Shown: in pieces, positions 9,060 to 18,615 of the stretch
How positions within the stretch are numbered: the first letter of the stretch is position 1
How the letters are laid out: every line of letters starts with the position of its first letter
Source of the DNA: a virus
DNA length: 64,000 bases
Virus record (IMG/VR): IMGVR_UViG_3300029989_000016
Span: 1 to 64,000 of that record
Direction: 5' to 3' (one strand)
Made by a program: the position numbers and the translations under genes
The notes under the pieces: model-generated
What the model saw: the letters and a program-made list of their open reading frames with translations, nothing else
What the model was told of the DNA's origin: nothing
Databases searched by the model: none

Positions 9060-9749
9060 TTACTCCTGTATAACAGTTATCTTACTTCCACCGAATTGCG
9101 GCACAATTCCGTACTCTGGCTTATTAAGAAGATTTAGAAACTGGCCAGAGAAATTCATTGCGCGGCCAATCCGATATTCTACCTTAAATGCACCAACTAT
9201 ATTAGGGCTTGACGATCCGGCAGGGGTTATCCCGGTCGAATCCGTACAGTAAAAATACTTGCCAGCCGCGAAGTCCCAAGGCTTTTCTTCGTTGAATATA
9301 TACGCAAGCATTCTGTTTACATATTTGACGCTGCCGTTAGATATGAGCATTGCATAACGCAATTGCAAAGCCCATCTGACTTCTTGAATACTCAACAAAG
9401 TAGTATCACCACCACCGTAAAAGTTACCGCCTACGGTATTAGGGTTTGCTACTGCGCCTCCAGAGTATTTGAAGTTCTGACGGTTAGGGCCGTATGCCCA
9501 CGAGAAGTTGCCTGGATAAAGGCCGAATAGTTGCGACGGAACGCCCAGAATAATACACCAGACCATAAGGCCGAACGTGTTGGCAGTTCGCAAGTCGAAT
9601 ACGGATATCTTCCAGTTTTCCCAGAAAATATTTTGGTTCGTATTATAAAATGCGGCCTTATCCTGGATGATTTTCGTAACATGCGGGGCGTTACTATGCA
9701 ACCATTTTATCGCTCGCTGCACGTCAATAACGTAAGGGGTCATAGTCAT
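9060..9749 (-). CDS. Baseplate/tail protein, DUF2612-like
   Basis: The protein has 229 residues. Position and character (between baseplate J and fibre; segments LRTANTFGLMVWCIILGVP and VEYRIGRAM) match DUF2612-type proteins, which take the place of P2 gpI / Mu gp48 and link the wedge to the fibres. It overlaps the baseplate J gene by 4 bases (ATGA), so translation is coupled. Confidence 0.7.
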   Translation of the reverse strand: MTMTPYVIDVQRAIKWLHSNAPHVTKIIQDKAAFYNTNQNIFWENWKISVFDLRTANTFGLMVWCIILGVPSQLFGLYPGNFSWAYGPNRQNFKYSGGAVANPNTVGGNFYGGGDTTLLSIQEVRWALQLRYAMLISNGSVKYVNRMLAYIFNEEKPWDFAAGKYFYCTDSTGITPAGSSSPNIVGAFKVEYRIGRAMNFSGQFLNLLNKPEYGIVPQFGGSKITVIQE

Positions 9750-11005
9750 GGCGCGACGGTTACGGTGATGTTATTGATTAGCAGAATTGCCATTTCAAAA
9801 GGTTTCAGAACGACCTCAGCCGAATATCCGGCAGGGAATGCGGGCGGCGATGATCCGGTAAGGACTGCTGCCACGCGAACGTCCTTGATGTACAGGCCAG
9901 GAAGCTGACGCGCAACGGCCCCGCCCATTTCGAACGACGATACACTTGCGCCGACGACTAGGCCCGGCTCACCATCCTCTAATCCGCTTACATAGTTCAT
10001 GATTGCGCGCTGGATCGCCGGGGCAGGTGCCGCAACGCTGCTGGATTGCTTTACGGTAATGTTCACGTAGCAATCATACAGGGTCGGAATCGTCCACTTC
10101 GTATAGTACGAAACGCCCGTTGCTGGATCGATAGTCGGCACGCCTAGAGGGCTGCTAACGGGCGTGCCGCTTGCCGTTCCGTAGTCCCATGGGCATCCTC
10201 CGTGGTGCGCCTCGTACAGCGCTGCGGCGACTGCTGCGGCATTCGGTGCGCCAGCCACGCAAACCCACATGGCATTCGGCAGTACGAAATTAACCCCAGC
10301 AATAACGCCTGCCGCGCCTGTGTTGTTTTCGATTACTTGACAGGACGTAACGTTATCCACCTTCATAACTGCGGCGCGAATTGCGGCTGACGATCCTACG
10401 CCCTGAGTAGCAAGCTGCTGGTTGCGTGCGGTTTTAAGTTGTGGGTCTTGCAGCGCAAGAGTGCCATTCACGATAACCGTCGCGCCAGTAGTCATAGCGC
10501 CACCCCATCCGATGGTTCCATCCATGATTCGAAGCGAAGGCGAGGCGATAGGAATCACTCCGAATTCAACAGAGCGTATATCTGCCGTCACCGTACCACT
10601 TACTGGAATCGTAATCGGCGTGATGGTCGTGAAAATATCGCCAGCCGTAGTCTGCAAGCGCGATCCTGCCGGAATATTGGTGGCGCTATTACCGGTGAAG
10701 GTTACGTTACGCGCTACTGTTGATGCATTCTTGCCGCGAGTAATTCCCATCAACGCGGCGATTGAATCCAAAAACGTACCGTATGCAAGATTAGGGTTAA
10801 TCTGATTGGCCAGTTCCGAATTGTTTTTGATTACGCCAGTACGTGCAATGACCTCTGCCGTAATCATAGTTCCTTGCGGCGTACTCGATCCTAAATCCAG
10901 ACTCGTTCCGAAGTTATCAGTCCACTCTTTTTGGACTTCCATCAGCACTGTTTCGGTATCAGGCGATATTGCCCCGGTATCCGTGATGTAATTATAACCG
11001 CTCAT
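9746..11005 (-). CDS. Baseplate J-like wedge protein
   Basis: The 419-residue protein follows the Baseplate_J plan: an N-terminal helix and strand region including IARTGVIKNNSELANQINPN, a core with GTFLDSIAALMGITRGK, and a C-terminal region holding YVNITVKQ and DVRVAAVL. It resembles P2 gpJ / Mu gp47, which form the baseplate wedge that opens at contraction. It abuts the spike gene, sharing one base. Confidence 0.85.
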   Translation of the reverse strand: MSGYNYITDTGAISPDTETVLMEVQKEWTDNFGTSLDLGSSTPQGTMITAEVIARTGVIKNNSELANQINPNLAYGTFLDSIAALMGITRGKNASTVARNVTFTGNSATNIPAGSRLQTTAGDIFTTITPITIPVSGTVTADIRSVEFGVIPIASPSLRIMDGTIGWGGAMTTGATVIVNGTLALQDPQLKTARNQQLATQGVGSSAAIRAAVMKVDNVTSCQVIENNTGAAGVIAGVNFVLPNAMWVCVAGAPNAAAVAAALYEAHHGGCPWDYGTASGTPVSSPLGVPTIDPATGVSYYTKWTIPTLYDCYVNITVKQSSSVAAPAPAIQRAIMNYVSGLEDGEPGLVVGASVSSFEMGGAVARQLPGLYIKDVRVAAVLTGSSPPAFPAGYSAEVVLKPFEMAILLINNITVTVAP

Positions 11006-11787
11006 TAAACCATTCCTCCATCTGTTCGTTGACCGGCTTCATGACCGGTCTGTATGTGGCCGTGCGTGGATACGGTAATCCCAGCGACGGTTGTGGTTTG
11101 CGGCAAAGCGCACAAGGACGTACCGCCAGCGCCGCCCGTCGCGCTGAATCCGCCATTAACGTTAGTCATTCCGGTAAGCAACGAAGTTCCTTTTACGATC
11201 AGATTTTTATCAACAGTAACGTTGCCCGTCATTTCAGTCTCAGGCACATCAATAAGAACTTTGCTAGGGGCTGTGATCTTTATATTATCGGATCGAATTG
11301 AAATTCGCGTCTTGGAATCAGTGGACTGTATAACCATGGCCCCTGAATCTTCGCCATTTATGACGTAATTTCTGAATACGTCAGGCACGAACATACCAGA
11401 GCTAAATTTGTGAATGGTGCCAGTATTGGGTGGAGATTCTTTTAGCGTCTGCATAAACAGAGCCATATCACGATCTGCCGCGTGAATCCAGCCCAAGTCG
11501 CCTGTCGAAATAGGGAAGCTTATGTGGAAATTGCCAGCACCTATAGACAGGGCTGGCACTTCGGCAAGTTCGAAACGGGATCGCGGCTTATCATTAAGAC
11601 CCACCCATGTTATCAGCGGCTTTACTGTTGCGACATTCTTCGCCCGGTCGTAATTCACGACTATGGCTGGAAGCATTCCTTCCATTGAAATATCATGCTG
11701 GCGCATCATCGAACTCAGAGCCGCGAAAAGACTTGTATCGTCGTTTGGCGTCGCAGATGTAAGGGGGATTAGATTTTCTTCGGCCAT
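11005..11787 (-). CDS. Baseplate central spike, Gp138-N type
   Basis: The protein has 260 residues. The N-terminal OB-like domain (about 30-125) has the Gp138 pattern (PAIVVNYDRAKNVATVKPLI). A beta-helical shaft follows (about 150-210). The tip carries histidines in STHGHIQTGHEAG, which in related spikes bind a metal ion at the membrane-piercing point. It lies between the hub region and baseplate J, as in P2/Mu-type tails. Confidence 0.8.
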   Translation of the reverse strand: MAEENLIPLTSATPNDDTSLFAALSSMMRQHDISMEGMLPAIVVNYDRAKNVATVKPLITWVGLNDKPRSRFELAEVPALSIGAGNFHISFPISTGDLGWIHAADRDMALFMQTLKESPPNTGTIHKFSSGMFVPDVFRNYVINGEDSGAMVIQSTDSKTRISIRSDNIKITAPSKVLIDVPETEMTGNVTVDKNLIVKGTSLLTGMTNVNGGFSATGGAGGTSLCALPQTTTVAGITVSTHGHIQTGHEAGQRTDGGMV

Positions 11788-11808
11788 ATACGCTCCATTA
11801 ATCCCGGT

Positions 11809-11837
11809 ATTATATCCGTATGCGACGCCCTAGTAAA
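11809..11837 (-). promoter_or_regulatory. Sigma70-like promoter for the spike/baseplate genes
   Basis: On the minus strand, TTTACT (11832-11837), a 17-base spacer and a perfect TATAAT (11809-11814) lie in the 56-base gap upstream of the spike gene. This is the same form as the promoters at 3649 and 56554. Confidence 0.65.
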
Positions 11838-11843
11838 ATGCCA

Positions 11844-12377
11844 TTATACTTTGCTTTTCTTCATAGAGTCTTCATTAGCCAAAGCTTGATTAACGCCTTT
11901 GGCGACGGCGACATCAAACATTTTAAATGCATCTTCAAGAGAATAATACTCTTCCAATTCGCGCAGCGTAGCTATACCGTCTTGCAATAGCTGCGCGATT
12001 AATGGATCCACGCTAACGCTATTGACGGGCGTGGAGTCGCCGCGAAAACGTGACGGTACTTTTACGCCTCGCCATGTTTTCAGGAACTTGAAAGTGTGAT
12101 CGCTGGAATATACAGTAATGGCGCGCATGACCATAATCGGCGGCATCTTTCCGATTCCGTCACGAACGTGCAAATTGATTGCCTCTGTTGTATCAAGTCG
12201 GCACCATACGCCAGTCTCTCGCATGCCGTCCATAATCATCGCTTCGGTATTGCCCAGAATAATGCAAGGCGGAATATCACCCGGCATCGCCATAAGCTCT
12301 AACGCACGCACTGCCGCGAACTGGCGCGAACGGTATTGGCGACCGAACACGGTAAATGTTTTAGTTTGAACGCTCAT
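11844..12377 (-). CDS. Conserved tail/baseplate protein of unknown role
   Basis: The 177-residue protein lies between hub and spike genes. The end (LEEYYSLEDAFKMFDVAVAK) is helical and charged, rather like tail-assembly chaperones, but a better chaperone candidate lies next to the tape measure. It overlaps the hub gene by 4 bases. It may be a minor baseplate component or an assembly factor. Confidence 0.55.
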   Translation of the reverse strand: MSVQTKTFTVFGRQYRSRQFAAVRALELMAMPGDIPPCIILGNTEAMIMDGMRETGVWCRLDTTEAINLHVRDGIGKMPPIMVMRAITVYSSDHTFKFLKTWRGVKVPSRFRGDSTPVNSVSVDPLIAQLLQDGIATLRELEEYYSLEDAFKMFDVAVAKGVNQALANEDSMKKSKV

Positions 12378-13252
12378 GCTGCTGGTGGGCTTCCTGTTGC
12401 TTTAACGTAGAAAGGAATATCGCGGCTGGTAAGATCATATTCAAGCGAAGTAATAACGTAACGCCCGTCCAGACTAGGGTTTAATTGTGACGTGACTTCC
12501 ACGGCCTGCGCAAGCTTTATATAGCCATCGAACATGCAGCGGAATTCTATACCCCATTCATTCCAAGTCGGTATGCCTATGAACTTAGTCACGTTAGCGA
12601 CTTCGGACGGATTAATGATTCGATTGCGATCTTTGACGATCAAAACGTCATCATCAACGAATGCCGCGACGTTCGGGCGATACATCGACTGGATATCGAT
12701 AAGCAGCGCAGAGACTACCAAAATACTGCGAGCCGGGTTCGATATCACAACATCGTTAAACGAAGTCTCGCAGACGAAGTTAGCGCCGAAGCCCATCTGT
12801 TTAGCTGCGTATTCGACATATCTATAGAAAGTCGTAGATGCCGGGGCGGGTTCGGATACGAAAGCGGTCTTGTCGATCTGGCGGGTAAAGCACGTAATTC
12901 TAACTCCGACATTAGGGGGCGCAGCGGTAGGCTCGCATAGCACCACCTGCCCCTTAAATACTGTCGATACCAGTTCGCCGCGAGTCGTTTTATATCCGGC
13001 CTGAATTTTAACGTTAATCCACTTCTGGCTTGCGCGACCGCTGTCAACCAGGCGCTTATTCCACGCCGTGAATTGAGATAACAATTGCTCGCGCAAGCTT
13101 TTGGACATGCCCGTTACGTCAATCGCGGCGCGGCTTTGAATCGCCAGCGCGGCTTTTGATATCTTAATTTTCAAGTTAATGGACTGATCCAGCGTGACGT
13201 CGCCGCCCGGCATCGAAAGGATTACGCGAAGTATGCGAGTGTCAAGAGTCAT
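12374..13252 (-). CDS. Baseplate hub protein (gp27 / gpD-like)
   Basis: The 292-residue, beta-rich protein is placed directly after the tape measure and before the spike, the usual position of the hub that holds the spike trimer. Segments such as GVRITCFTRQIDKTAF and GRYVITSLEYDLTSRDIPFY resemble the hub family (late-control D / gp27 fold). The final strand ITSLEYD is common in these proteins. It shares one base with the tape measure gene. Confidence 0.65.
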   Translation of the reverse strand: MTLDTRILRVILSMPGGDVTLDQSINLKIKISKAALAIQSRAAIDVTGMSKSLREQLLSQFTAWNKRLVDSGRASQKWINVKIQAGYKTTRGELVSTVFKGQVVLCEPTAAPPNVGVRITCFTRQIDKTAFVSEPAPASTTFYRYVEYAAKQMGFGANFVCETSFNDVVISNPARSILVVSALLIDIQSMYRPNVAAFVDDDVLIVKDRNRIINPSEVANVTKFIGIPTWNEWGIEFRCMFDGYIKLAQAVEVTSQLNPSLDGRYVITSLEYDLTSRDIPFYVKATGSPPAA

Positions 13253-15639
13253 TAGTATTTAATCCCGCTTGCGGCCTGGATAACCACGTCCGAAAATTGA
13301 TCTGAAAATTGATCGCTGATGGCCTGTGCCGTCTCTTCAGGGCGCAAGGTGCTATTCACGTTAATCCATACTGCGCGCTCGCCGATAGTAATGCTTCGCG
13401 GCCCTTCCTGCGCACGCTCTACAGATTCGCCACCGTACTTTTGCATCAGCATAAGGCCGCGAGACTGGTCACGAACGTCAGTCATTATCTTGGATCGTTC
13501 CGTAGCGGTCAACATCTGATTTTGTAGACTGACAGCAAGGGCCGTGCCTTGATTCTGAATCTTTTTTGTGGACTGAGAAAGTACCATTTCAACGTCGCCA
13601 CTATTAATACCGCCGTGCTGAATTTGTCCTACCGGAACTCCTAACGTACTTGCGATGTTAGTCTGGACGGATCGGCGGTTAATATCGGCACGCGTTTCGC
13701 CAGCGACTTTATTGCGCGCCACCGGAAGCACTTTACGATCAGGCTCATTACTGGATTTAACGATTGCGCCGACTAGGGATTCCATAGACCGCAAACGCTC
13801 GCCGCTAACGTGGACGACTTGCATTGCATCACGGGCCGTTTTAACGCCCGCTGCTGCGTCCGACTGCCCGCCCTTGTCGCCGGTAGGGATACCGTCCGCA
13901 ATCGCAGCCTTGCCCTGTTTCCCGACCGCTACGCCGCTTCCTAACACCTTATCCGGGTATGCACGAGTCAACGGCCCCCATCCCGACTTGTCCGGGCCAG
14001 CGTGATAGCGCATAAGCCCTTCTCGGATATCGCCACCAGCAGCTTTTATTTCCATCGCCAGCAGTTTAGCGCCGCCCGCTATATTCTGCGCGGGGTCTTT
14101 TGCGTTCGTCACACCGAGCGCTTTATTGTTGGCTGGCATAAGCTGCATAAGGCCGACTGCGCCCGCGCCACTTACGATATTAGGATTAAATCCGCTTTCT
14201 ACTTTCGTCACGCGCTTGAGCAAGTCGGCATCCACACCGTTACGTTTACCCTCTGCACGGAAAATAGCATCATACTTATCGGTGGATCGTTCGTATCCTG
14301 CGCCGTTGCTGCCGTTCATTTGCTTCGCAAGCTGCGCCTGAACGTCCATCGGGTCTTCCGTGTTCGTCATCGAAGCGGCTTTGCCTATTTCACCCGCCCA
14401 TGCCGCCCACACCTGCTTCTCGTCAATAGCGTTAGCAAACGATGATACGGCCCCTGCGAACATATTCACGGCGAGGCTCATTTCTGTGGCGGTTGCAAGA
14501 CCTTGCTTATTTATTTCGTCAAGACCTGAAACTAATTTATCTGCCGCCTTGTTGCTCTTTTCCGCCGCCTTTTGACCTTCTGGTGTTGCAAGATGGGCCT
14601 TCGCCGCCTGCGCCTCTTGCACTCCAGACACAGCACCCTTTATTGCCTTATATGTGGTGATATATGTTTCGGCATTGAATGGGTTAAAGTGTATGGCCTT
14701 CTCCCATAAAGGCTTAATTCGTTCACCCTGCTGTGGCGCAAGTTCTTTTTTAACTCCTTTTGCCACAGCAGGTATCGAACCGGCAATACCGGCGAACATT
14801 TCCGTAAGCTTAGTCAGGAACGGGATTAACTCTTGCCCCAGAACGTTGGACGCCGCACGGAACTGCTCGTTCATATCCGTGATGGCTTTGTTAAATCCGG
14901 TCACGGATGCCTCAGCGCCGATGCGGGATTTAATTTCCTCTTCAGTGAGTGTAGTTATTTTGCCGATTTCAGGCCCGACCTTTTGAAGCGCAAGCGCGAA
15001 GTCTTGAGACATTCCGATGCTTTTTGCCAAGCCCTGCACGTCGGACGACGACTTACCTGCGAACGTGGTTGCGAGCGATGATAATGCATCGTTTGTGGAC
15101 GTGGAGCCTTTGCCGCGCTGGCCTGGATCGATGCCCAGCATTTTAAGCTGCTTCGATTGCGTGCCCATGCGCGTAGGATCAGCGTATGCCGCTCCTATCA
15201 TTTCGCTGAACTTCTTAACTTCGCCGATGGTAGTGTCGCGGCTTACCGTTCCAGCAGACGCCTTTGCTATCTTTCTCTGGTAGTCCTCGATACGAATACC
15301 TGACACGCCAGTCTCCATCCCCTGTACGCGCTGCGTGTTATATTGCTCGCGCATAGCCATCGTCGCTTTAATGCCTGCCGCGAGCGCTGCGACGGCCAGC
15401 GTGGCAATTGCAAACTCGCCGGACATAAGTTTTACTGCTGCGGATACTTTATCCACACCTGGAACCACCTTGCCTAGCTCGTCAACGGCACCCCTGGATA
15501 GTTCTTCGAATTGGCGCTTAAGATTGGAATTCGTCTTTACGACGCTTTCCACTTTTTGATTAAGCTTTTCCAGACGCTCGATGGCGTCCTTCATTTCTAC
15601 GGTGTATTGTAGAACGAATTTATCCATTTCATCAGCCAT
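13252..15639 (-). CDS. Tape measure protein with lytic transglycosylase domain
   Basis: The 795-residue protein sets tail length and is injected first. It begins with coiled coil (about 1-55), has hydrophobic segments near 75-95 and 270-295, and long helical stretches. A soluble lytic transglycosylase (SLT) domain spans about 455-570, with catalytic E481 in KVESGFNP, then GLMQLMP and MRYHAGP. It can open peptidoglycan locally during DNA entry. At one residue per 1.5 angstrom the length suggests a tail of roughly 110-120 nm (inference). Confidence 0.9.
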   Translation of the reverse strand: MADEMDKFVLQYTVEMKDAIERLEKLNQKVESVVKTNSNLKRQFEELSRGAVDELGKVVPGVDKVSAAVKLMSGEFAIATLAVAALAAGIKATMAMREQYNTQRVQGMETGVSGIRIEDYQRKIAKASAGTVSRDTTIGEVKKFSEMIGAAYADPTRMGTQSKQLKMLGIDPGQRGKGSTSTNDALSSLATTFAGKSSSDVQGLAKSIGMSQDFALALQKVGPEIGKITTLTEEEIKSRIGAEASVTGFNKAITDMNEQFRAASNVLGQELIPFLTKLTEMFAGIAGSIPAVAKGVKKELAPQQGERIKPLWEKAIHFNPFNAETYITTYKAIKGAVSGVQEAQAAKAHLATPEGQKAAEKSNKAADKLVSGLDEINKQGLATATEMSLAVNMFAGAVSSFANAIDEKQVWAAWAGEIGKAASMTNTEDPMDVQAQLAKQMNGSNGAGYERSTDKYDAIFRAEGKRNGVDADLLKRVTKVESGFNPNIVSGAGAVGLMQLMPANNKALGVTNAKDPAQNIAGGAKLLAMEIKAAGGDIREGLMRYHAGPDKSGWGPLTRAYPDKVLGSGVAVGKQGKAAIADGIPTGDKGGQSDAAAGVKTARDAMQVVHVSGERLRSMESLVGAIVKSSNEPDRKVLPVARNKVAGETRADINRRSVQTNIASTLGVPVGQIQHGGINSGDVEMVLSQSTKKIQNQGTALAVSLQNQMLTATERSKIMTDVRDQSRGLMLMQKYGGESVERAQEGPRSITIGERAVWINVNSTLRPEETAQAISDQFSDQFSDVVIQAASGIKY

Positions 15640-15642
15640 GGA

Positions 15643-16056
15643 TTATTCCTTGTTGACGGCGTTAATCGATTCCAGCGCAGGGCCAAGTAATCCAGACGCC
15701 GCCGCGAAGAACGCAACGGCCATTTGCTCGCCGACTTCCGCCCAATGGCGCGGCTGGTTAGCGTGCGTCTTCGGATCGATTCCGTTGAACGACAGGACGG
15801 CTTCGAAGACTTCGCGTATATTCTCCCAGCTGCGAAGATGGTTATCGATAAGCGCGTCGGTGGAAAGTGGCATGTCGTTTGTGCCGATTTTGATGGTGGC
15901 ATAGCTCAGGACTTCCATCGTGAATTCCCGGCGCGAATGGCGGTCTGTAGCTGCCGCGAATTCCACGAAGCGATGCTGAATTTCCCAGCCGTCCAGCGCA
16001 GGGAAATGGGAAATGGTGACTTGGCGCGTCTCGCCGTTCGGGAGGGTAATGTTCAT
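15643..16056 (-). CDS. Tail assembly chaperone
   Basis: The small acidic protein (137 residues) is immediately upstream of the tape measure gene, the conserved position for chaperones that coat the tape measure during tail assembly. The sequence opens with a beta hairpin (ITLPNGETRQVTI), then is helical, as in many of these proteins. I did not find a clear slippery site or a -1 frame extension, so the usual frameshift form is not supported here. Confidence 0.6.
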   Translation of the reverse strand: MNITLPNGETRQVTISHFPALDGWEIQHRFVEFAAATDRHSRREFTMEVLSYATIKIGTNDMPLSTDALIDNHLRSWENIREVFEAVLSFNGIDPKTHANQPRHWAEVGEQMAVAFFAAASGLLGPALESINAVNKE

Positions 16057-16622
16057 GTTATTCCTAGCTTGGTGGATATGCGATTATATAGGGTCTTGGC
16101 AGACTCCGTAAGGGTAGGGGGCGTCTGTATGCGTGCGCCGTATGTCGGAGCGTCTGCGGACTGCGCCGGGTCGAATCCTGCGGGCGTCGGAGGCGCGGCC
16201 TGCTCCATCAGCATGACCACTTTGCTTGCGCCTAGCATATCGCCAGCCTGCGATATTTCCATTTCCACCGGCATCATATTTGCTACGATGAACGATTTAG
16301 CGGATACTGATATCGTCAGAGTCTGATCGTTAAAGTCACCCTGCATGGAAGTAAGCGTAGATACGTCCTCTACAAATCCAGTAATTCGCATGCCGGAAGG
16401 CGTTATGACCTTTGCGGCTTTAATGTCTTCCGCCAAAAGGCTTATGTATGCACCCTGCTGAGCATACTGGATAGATGATATCGGGGATTCCGTCGTCTCG
16501 GACGATGCCAACACCTCCACGTCCCGAATCTTAAAACGCGCCCACATGGCTCGGCCAGTTGCATCATTCGTTATCGACGTTGCGGACTTTCCGAAGATTG
16601 ATGATAAGATTGAGTTAGCCAC
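16053..16622 (-). CDS. Tail/baseplate structural protein A (possible paralogue of the next gene)
   Basis: The protein has 189 residues. It starts MANSILSSIFGKS, much like the neighbour at 16615-17163 (MASSALSSLFSRA). The central segments also align roughly, each with a D-x-x-T stretch followed by SVSxxxxI and a late MPVE or LPLS. No known motif is present. It lies between tube-like and chaperone genes, so it is probably a virion component. Confidence 0.5.
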   Translation of the reverse strand: MANSILSSIFGKSATSITNDATGRAMWARFKIRDVEVLASSETTESPISSIQYAQQGAYISLLAEDIKAAKVITPSGMRITGFVEDVSTLTSMQGDFNDQTLTISVSAKSFIVANMMPVEMEISQAGDMLGASKVVMLMEQAAPPTPAGFDPAQSADAPTYGARIQTPPTLTESAKTLYNRISTKLGIT

Positions 16623-17163
16623 CTATTAATCCTTTTACTTGATCCACTCCAGCCTTTACTTTCGCGGATAGTTCGGCGACGTTCTGCTTTGCGTTATTCA
16701 CCAGAACCATGCCGCGATTTACTATCGTGGAATCTGCGGACTGACCTAGAATTGCGGACGGCTTACTATCTGTCGGCACGCTTTTGAAGCTGATTCGAAC
16801 TGGTGTGGCTGTGAGAACTTCCGGCGTCTGCCTTGCGTTCTCACTCAGGGGCAGAAGGCCGTCAATAGTAATGCCGCGACTGGATACTGAATATTGAGAC
16901 TCACGATCCAGCATTATTGCATTAACCTGATTAATGGTATCCATATCTGGGCAATAGGCGTCTATGGCGACCATCGCAGGCTTGATGATGCGAGTGTCTG
17001 TTGTGGTAGTTCCGTCCTCGTTGGCGTGGCGCATTGCCGTGGACGAAAGCTTGATCGTGACTTTTATTATTTTTAAATTAGGGGCGACGACAGAGGATGC
17101 CGCTCCCTTTGATATTTTGAAAGTGGCCCGCGAAAACAGGCTCGATAATGCGCTGGATGCCAT
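16615..17163 (-). CDS. Tail/baseplate structural protein B
   Basis: The 182-residue protein is beta-rich in the middle and has a helical, alanine/valine-rich end (about 150-182). It overlaps the downstream gene by 8 bases. Its N-terminus and central pattern resemble that neighbour, which suggests an old duplication. Position suggests an inner baseplate or tail-initiation role. Confidence 0.5.
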   Translation of the reverse strand: MASSALSSLFSRATFKISKGAASSVVAPNLKIIKVTIKLSSTAMRHANEDGTTTTDTRIIKPAMVAIDAYCPDMDTINQVNAIMLDRESQYSVSSRGITIDGLLPLSENARQTPEVLTATPVRISFKSVPTDSKPSAILGQSADSTIVNRGMVLVNNAKQNVAELSAKVKAGVDQVKGLIGG

Positions 17164-17660
17164 TACAGAAGGCTCGTAAAAGTTTGAACCAATCCAGATA
17201 TGACCTGTTTGGCAGATTGGGCACCAGAGAAGCTGCCGAAGACGAACGTATAGACGTTCCCTTTTTTACGCCCGCTCAACTGAATACTATCTGCAAGCGG
17301 GCCTTTGATAATGCTTCCGTTCGTGAAAATTACCTTGCCGCCGTCCGGGTACGATATCACCATCGACGTAACATCAGGCAGCGGAATGATAGAGGCCGCG
17401 CCCTTGCGTGATTGCAATAGTATTTTCAAATTTATGTCGTCGCTACTGCCTGGAATAACAGCCACCATCAGTTTTACCGGCACTGCCTTATCGAAGATAA
17501 AGATGGAACCATCCATGAGCATTTCATAAGCGGTTGCTTCGATATCTTCGACGGCAAGCGGGTCTTGATCGTCAGCGAACTGGGACAGAGAAAATCCGAC
17601 CGGGAATGACTGAACTGCCAGCACGGTTATGCTCGCCCCGAATCCGCTGATGTCGATCAT
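17163..17660 (-). CDS. Tail-tube-like protein, second paralogue
   Basis: The protein has 165 residues. The opening MIDISGFGASITVLAVQSFPVGFS and FADDQDPL match the tube protein at 18615-19067 almost position by position, as do SYPDGGKVIFTNGSIIKGPL and the RKKGNVYTFVF end. It should share the phage tube (DUF3277-like) fold. It lies after the gp25-like wedge rather than beside the sheath, so it may form a special ring, for example at the tube-baseplate junction. Confidence 0.7.
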   Translation of the reverse strand: MIDISGFGASITVLAVQSFPVGFSLSQFADDQDPLAVEDIEATAYEMLMDGSIFIFDKAVPVKLMVAVIPGSSDDINLKILLQSRKGAASIIPLPDVTSMVISYPDGGKVIFTNGSIIKGPLADSIQLSGRKKGNVYTFVFGSFSGAQSAKQVISGLVQTFTSLL

Positions 17661-17661
17661 A

Positions 17662-17934
17662 TTACGCCTTCGCTGCGACTTTTGCTGCCGGCTTCGCTAC
17701 CGCATCCGAAGCAGGCGCTTCCGTGGCAGGCTCGACGGCAACGGGCGCAGGGGCAGGTTCTGCGGAAACGGGTGCAGGGGTAGGCAAGCGCTCTGCAAGG
17801 CCGACATCTTGAAACGGCTCTGCTTTAGTCTCTTCATGCAGGGTGTAGGATGGCAAAGGGGCTTGCGCGATGGGGCGGAAGTCTTGCGCCGATACAAGAA
17901 CGCCATTCGAAAATTGCACTTTGTTTTCGTTCAT
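17662..17934 (-). CDS. Small proline/alanine-rich protein
   Basis: The protein has 90 residues. The first 45 look folded (VQFSNGVLVSAQDF); the rest is a low-complexity A/P/E/V tail that ends in lysines. It sits between the gp25-like and tube-like genes with 1-base gaps, so it is translated with them. Function unknown. Confidence 0.5.
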   Translation of the reverse strand: MNENKVQFSNGVLVSAQDFRPIAQAPLPSYTLHEETKAEPFQDVGLAERLPTPAPVSAEPAPAPVAVEPATEAPASDAVAKPAAKVAAKA

Positions 17935-17935
17935 T

Positions 17936-18286
17936 TTATTTACTCACAAGTAATAGACCGTAGATCGTGACGACTTTGGCCTCATAATTAAAGATATCGC
18001 CATCGATGGTGATATCTAAGGAATCGATACTAATCGTATCGGGAACGCTGAGAATTGCAATCGAAAGGGATCGCCGCGCCGCGCCGTAATCGCGCTGTGC
18101 GGCAAAAATTACGCCAAGAAAATCCACCCCGTCCGTCTGGCTGTACGGATTTTCTTTCAGGCGCATAAGGCATGCTTGGCGCATATCCTGTACGCACGCA
18201 TCTGCTCCTGAAAGGACGTTAATTGATCGACCATTCGGTAAGAACAGGTCATTATTCTCGTCCACTTGCAGTGTCGATATAGCCAT
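17936..18286 (-). CDS. Baseplate wedge protein, GPW/gp25-like
   Basis: Starting at ATG 18286 gives 116 residues; the longer frame overlaps the previous gene without reason. The core (DENNDLFLPNGRSINVLSG, ACLMRLKENPYSQTDGVDF) is typical of gp25/GPW proteins, which join the sheath to the baseplate wedge and trigger contraction. Start and stop overlap by one base with the plug gene. Confidence 0.75.
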   Translation of the reverse strand: MAISTLQVDENNDLFLPNGRSINVLSGADACVQDMRQACLMRLKENPYSQTDGVDFLGVIFAAQRDYGAARRSLSIAILSVPDTISIDSLDITIDGDIFNYEAKVVTIYGLLLVSK

Positions 18287-18615
18287 TATACGGTAACGCT
18301 CAAAAGTGAACTTGCCTGGAATTCCGCAAACTCTGCGGCACTCAAATAATACAGATTGCAAGAGGACGCAAAATTAGTCCAGTCGGCATCTTCGTCAAAA
18401 ATCAGGTTGCCGAAATTCGGAGTATGCATGTAAGAATACGGCATTAAAGCGATTCCGCCGAAGCACCGAACGCCATCCATAAGCTTAACCCCATTCCTGG
18501 AGATATCGGCGTACATATGGCTTATGGCTTGATAAACTCTAACCTGCCAATATGCCCCGTCCGCATTAAACGATATGGACTGATTCGGAACTGGAGTCAG
18601 CGGAATCGCTAACAT
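18286..18615 (-). CDS. Baseplate plug protein (Pam3 gp18-like)
   Basis: The 109-residue protein begins MLAIPLTPVPNQSISFNADG and contains YWQVRVYQ and MYADISRNGVKLMDGVRC, the pattern of the small baseplate plug known from cyanophage Pam3 (gp18). It seals the tube end in the baseplate. It is sandwiched between the tube and gp25-like genes, with one-base overlaps on both sides. Confidence 0.7.
   Translation of the reverse strand: MLAIPLTPVPNQSISFNADGAYWQVRVYQAISHMYADISRNGVKLMDGVRCFGGIALMPYSYMHTPNFGNLIFDEDADWTNFASSCNLYYLSAAEFAEFQASSLLSVTV

Noticed and set aside
15600-16100. Programmed frameshift in the tail chaperone gene
   Set aside because: I looked for a slippery heptamer and an overlapping -1 frame before the tape measure but found none that was convincing.
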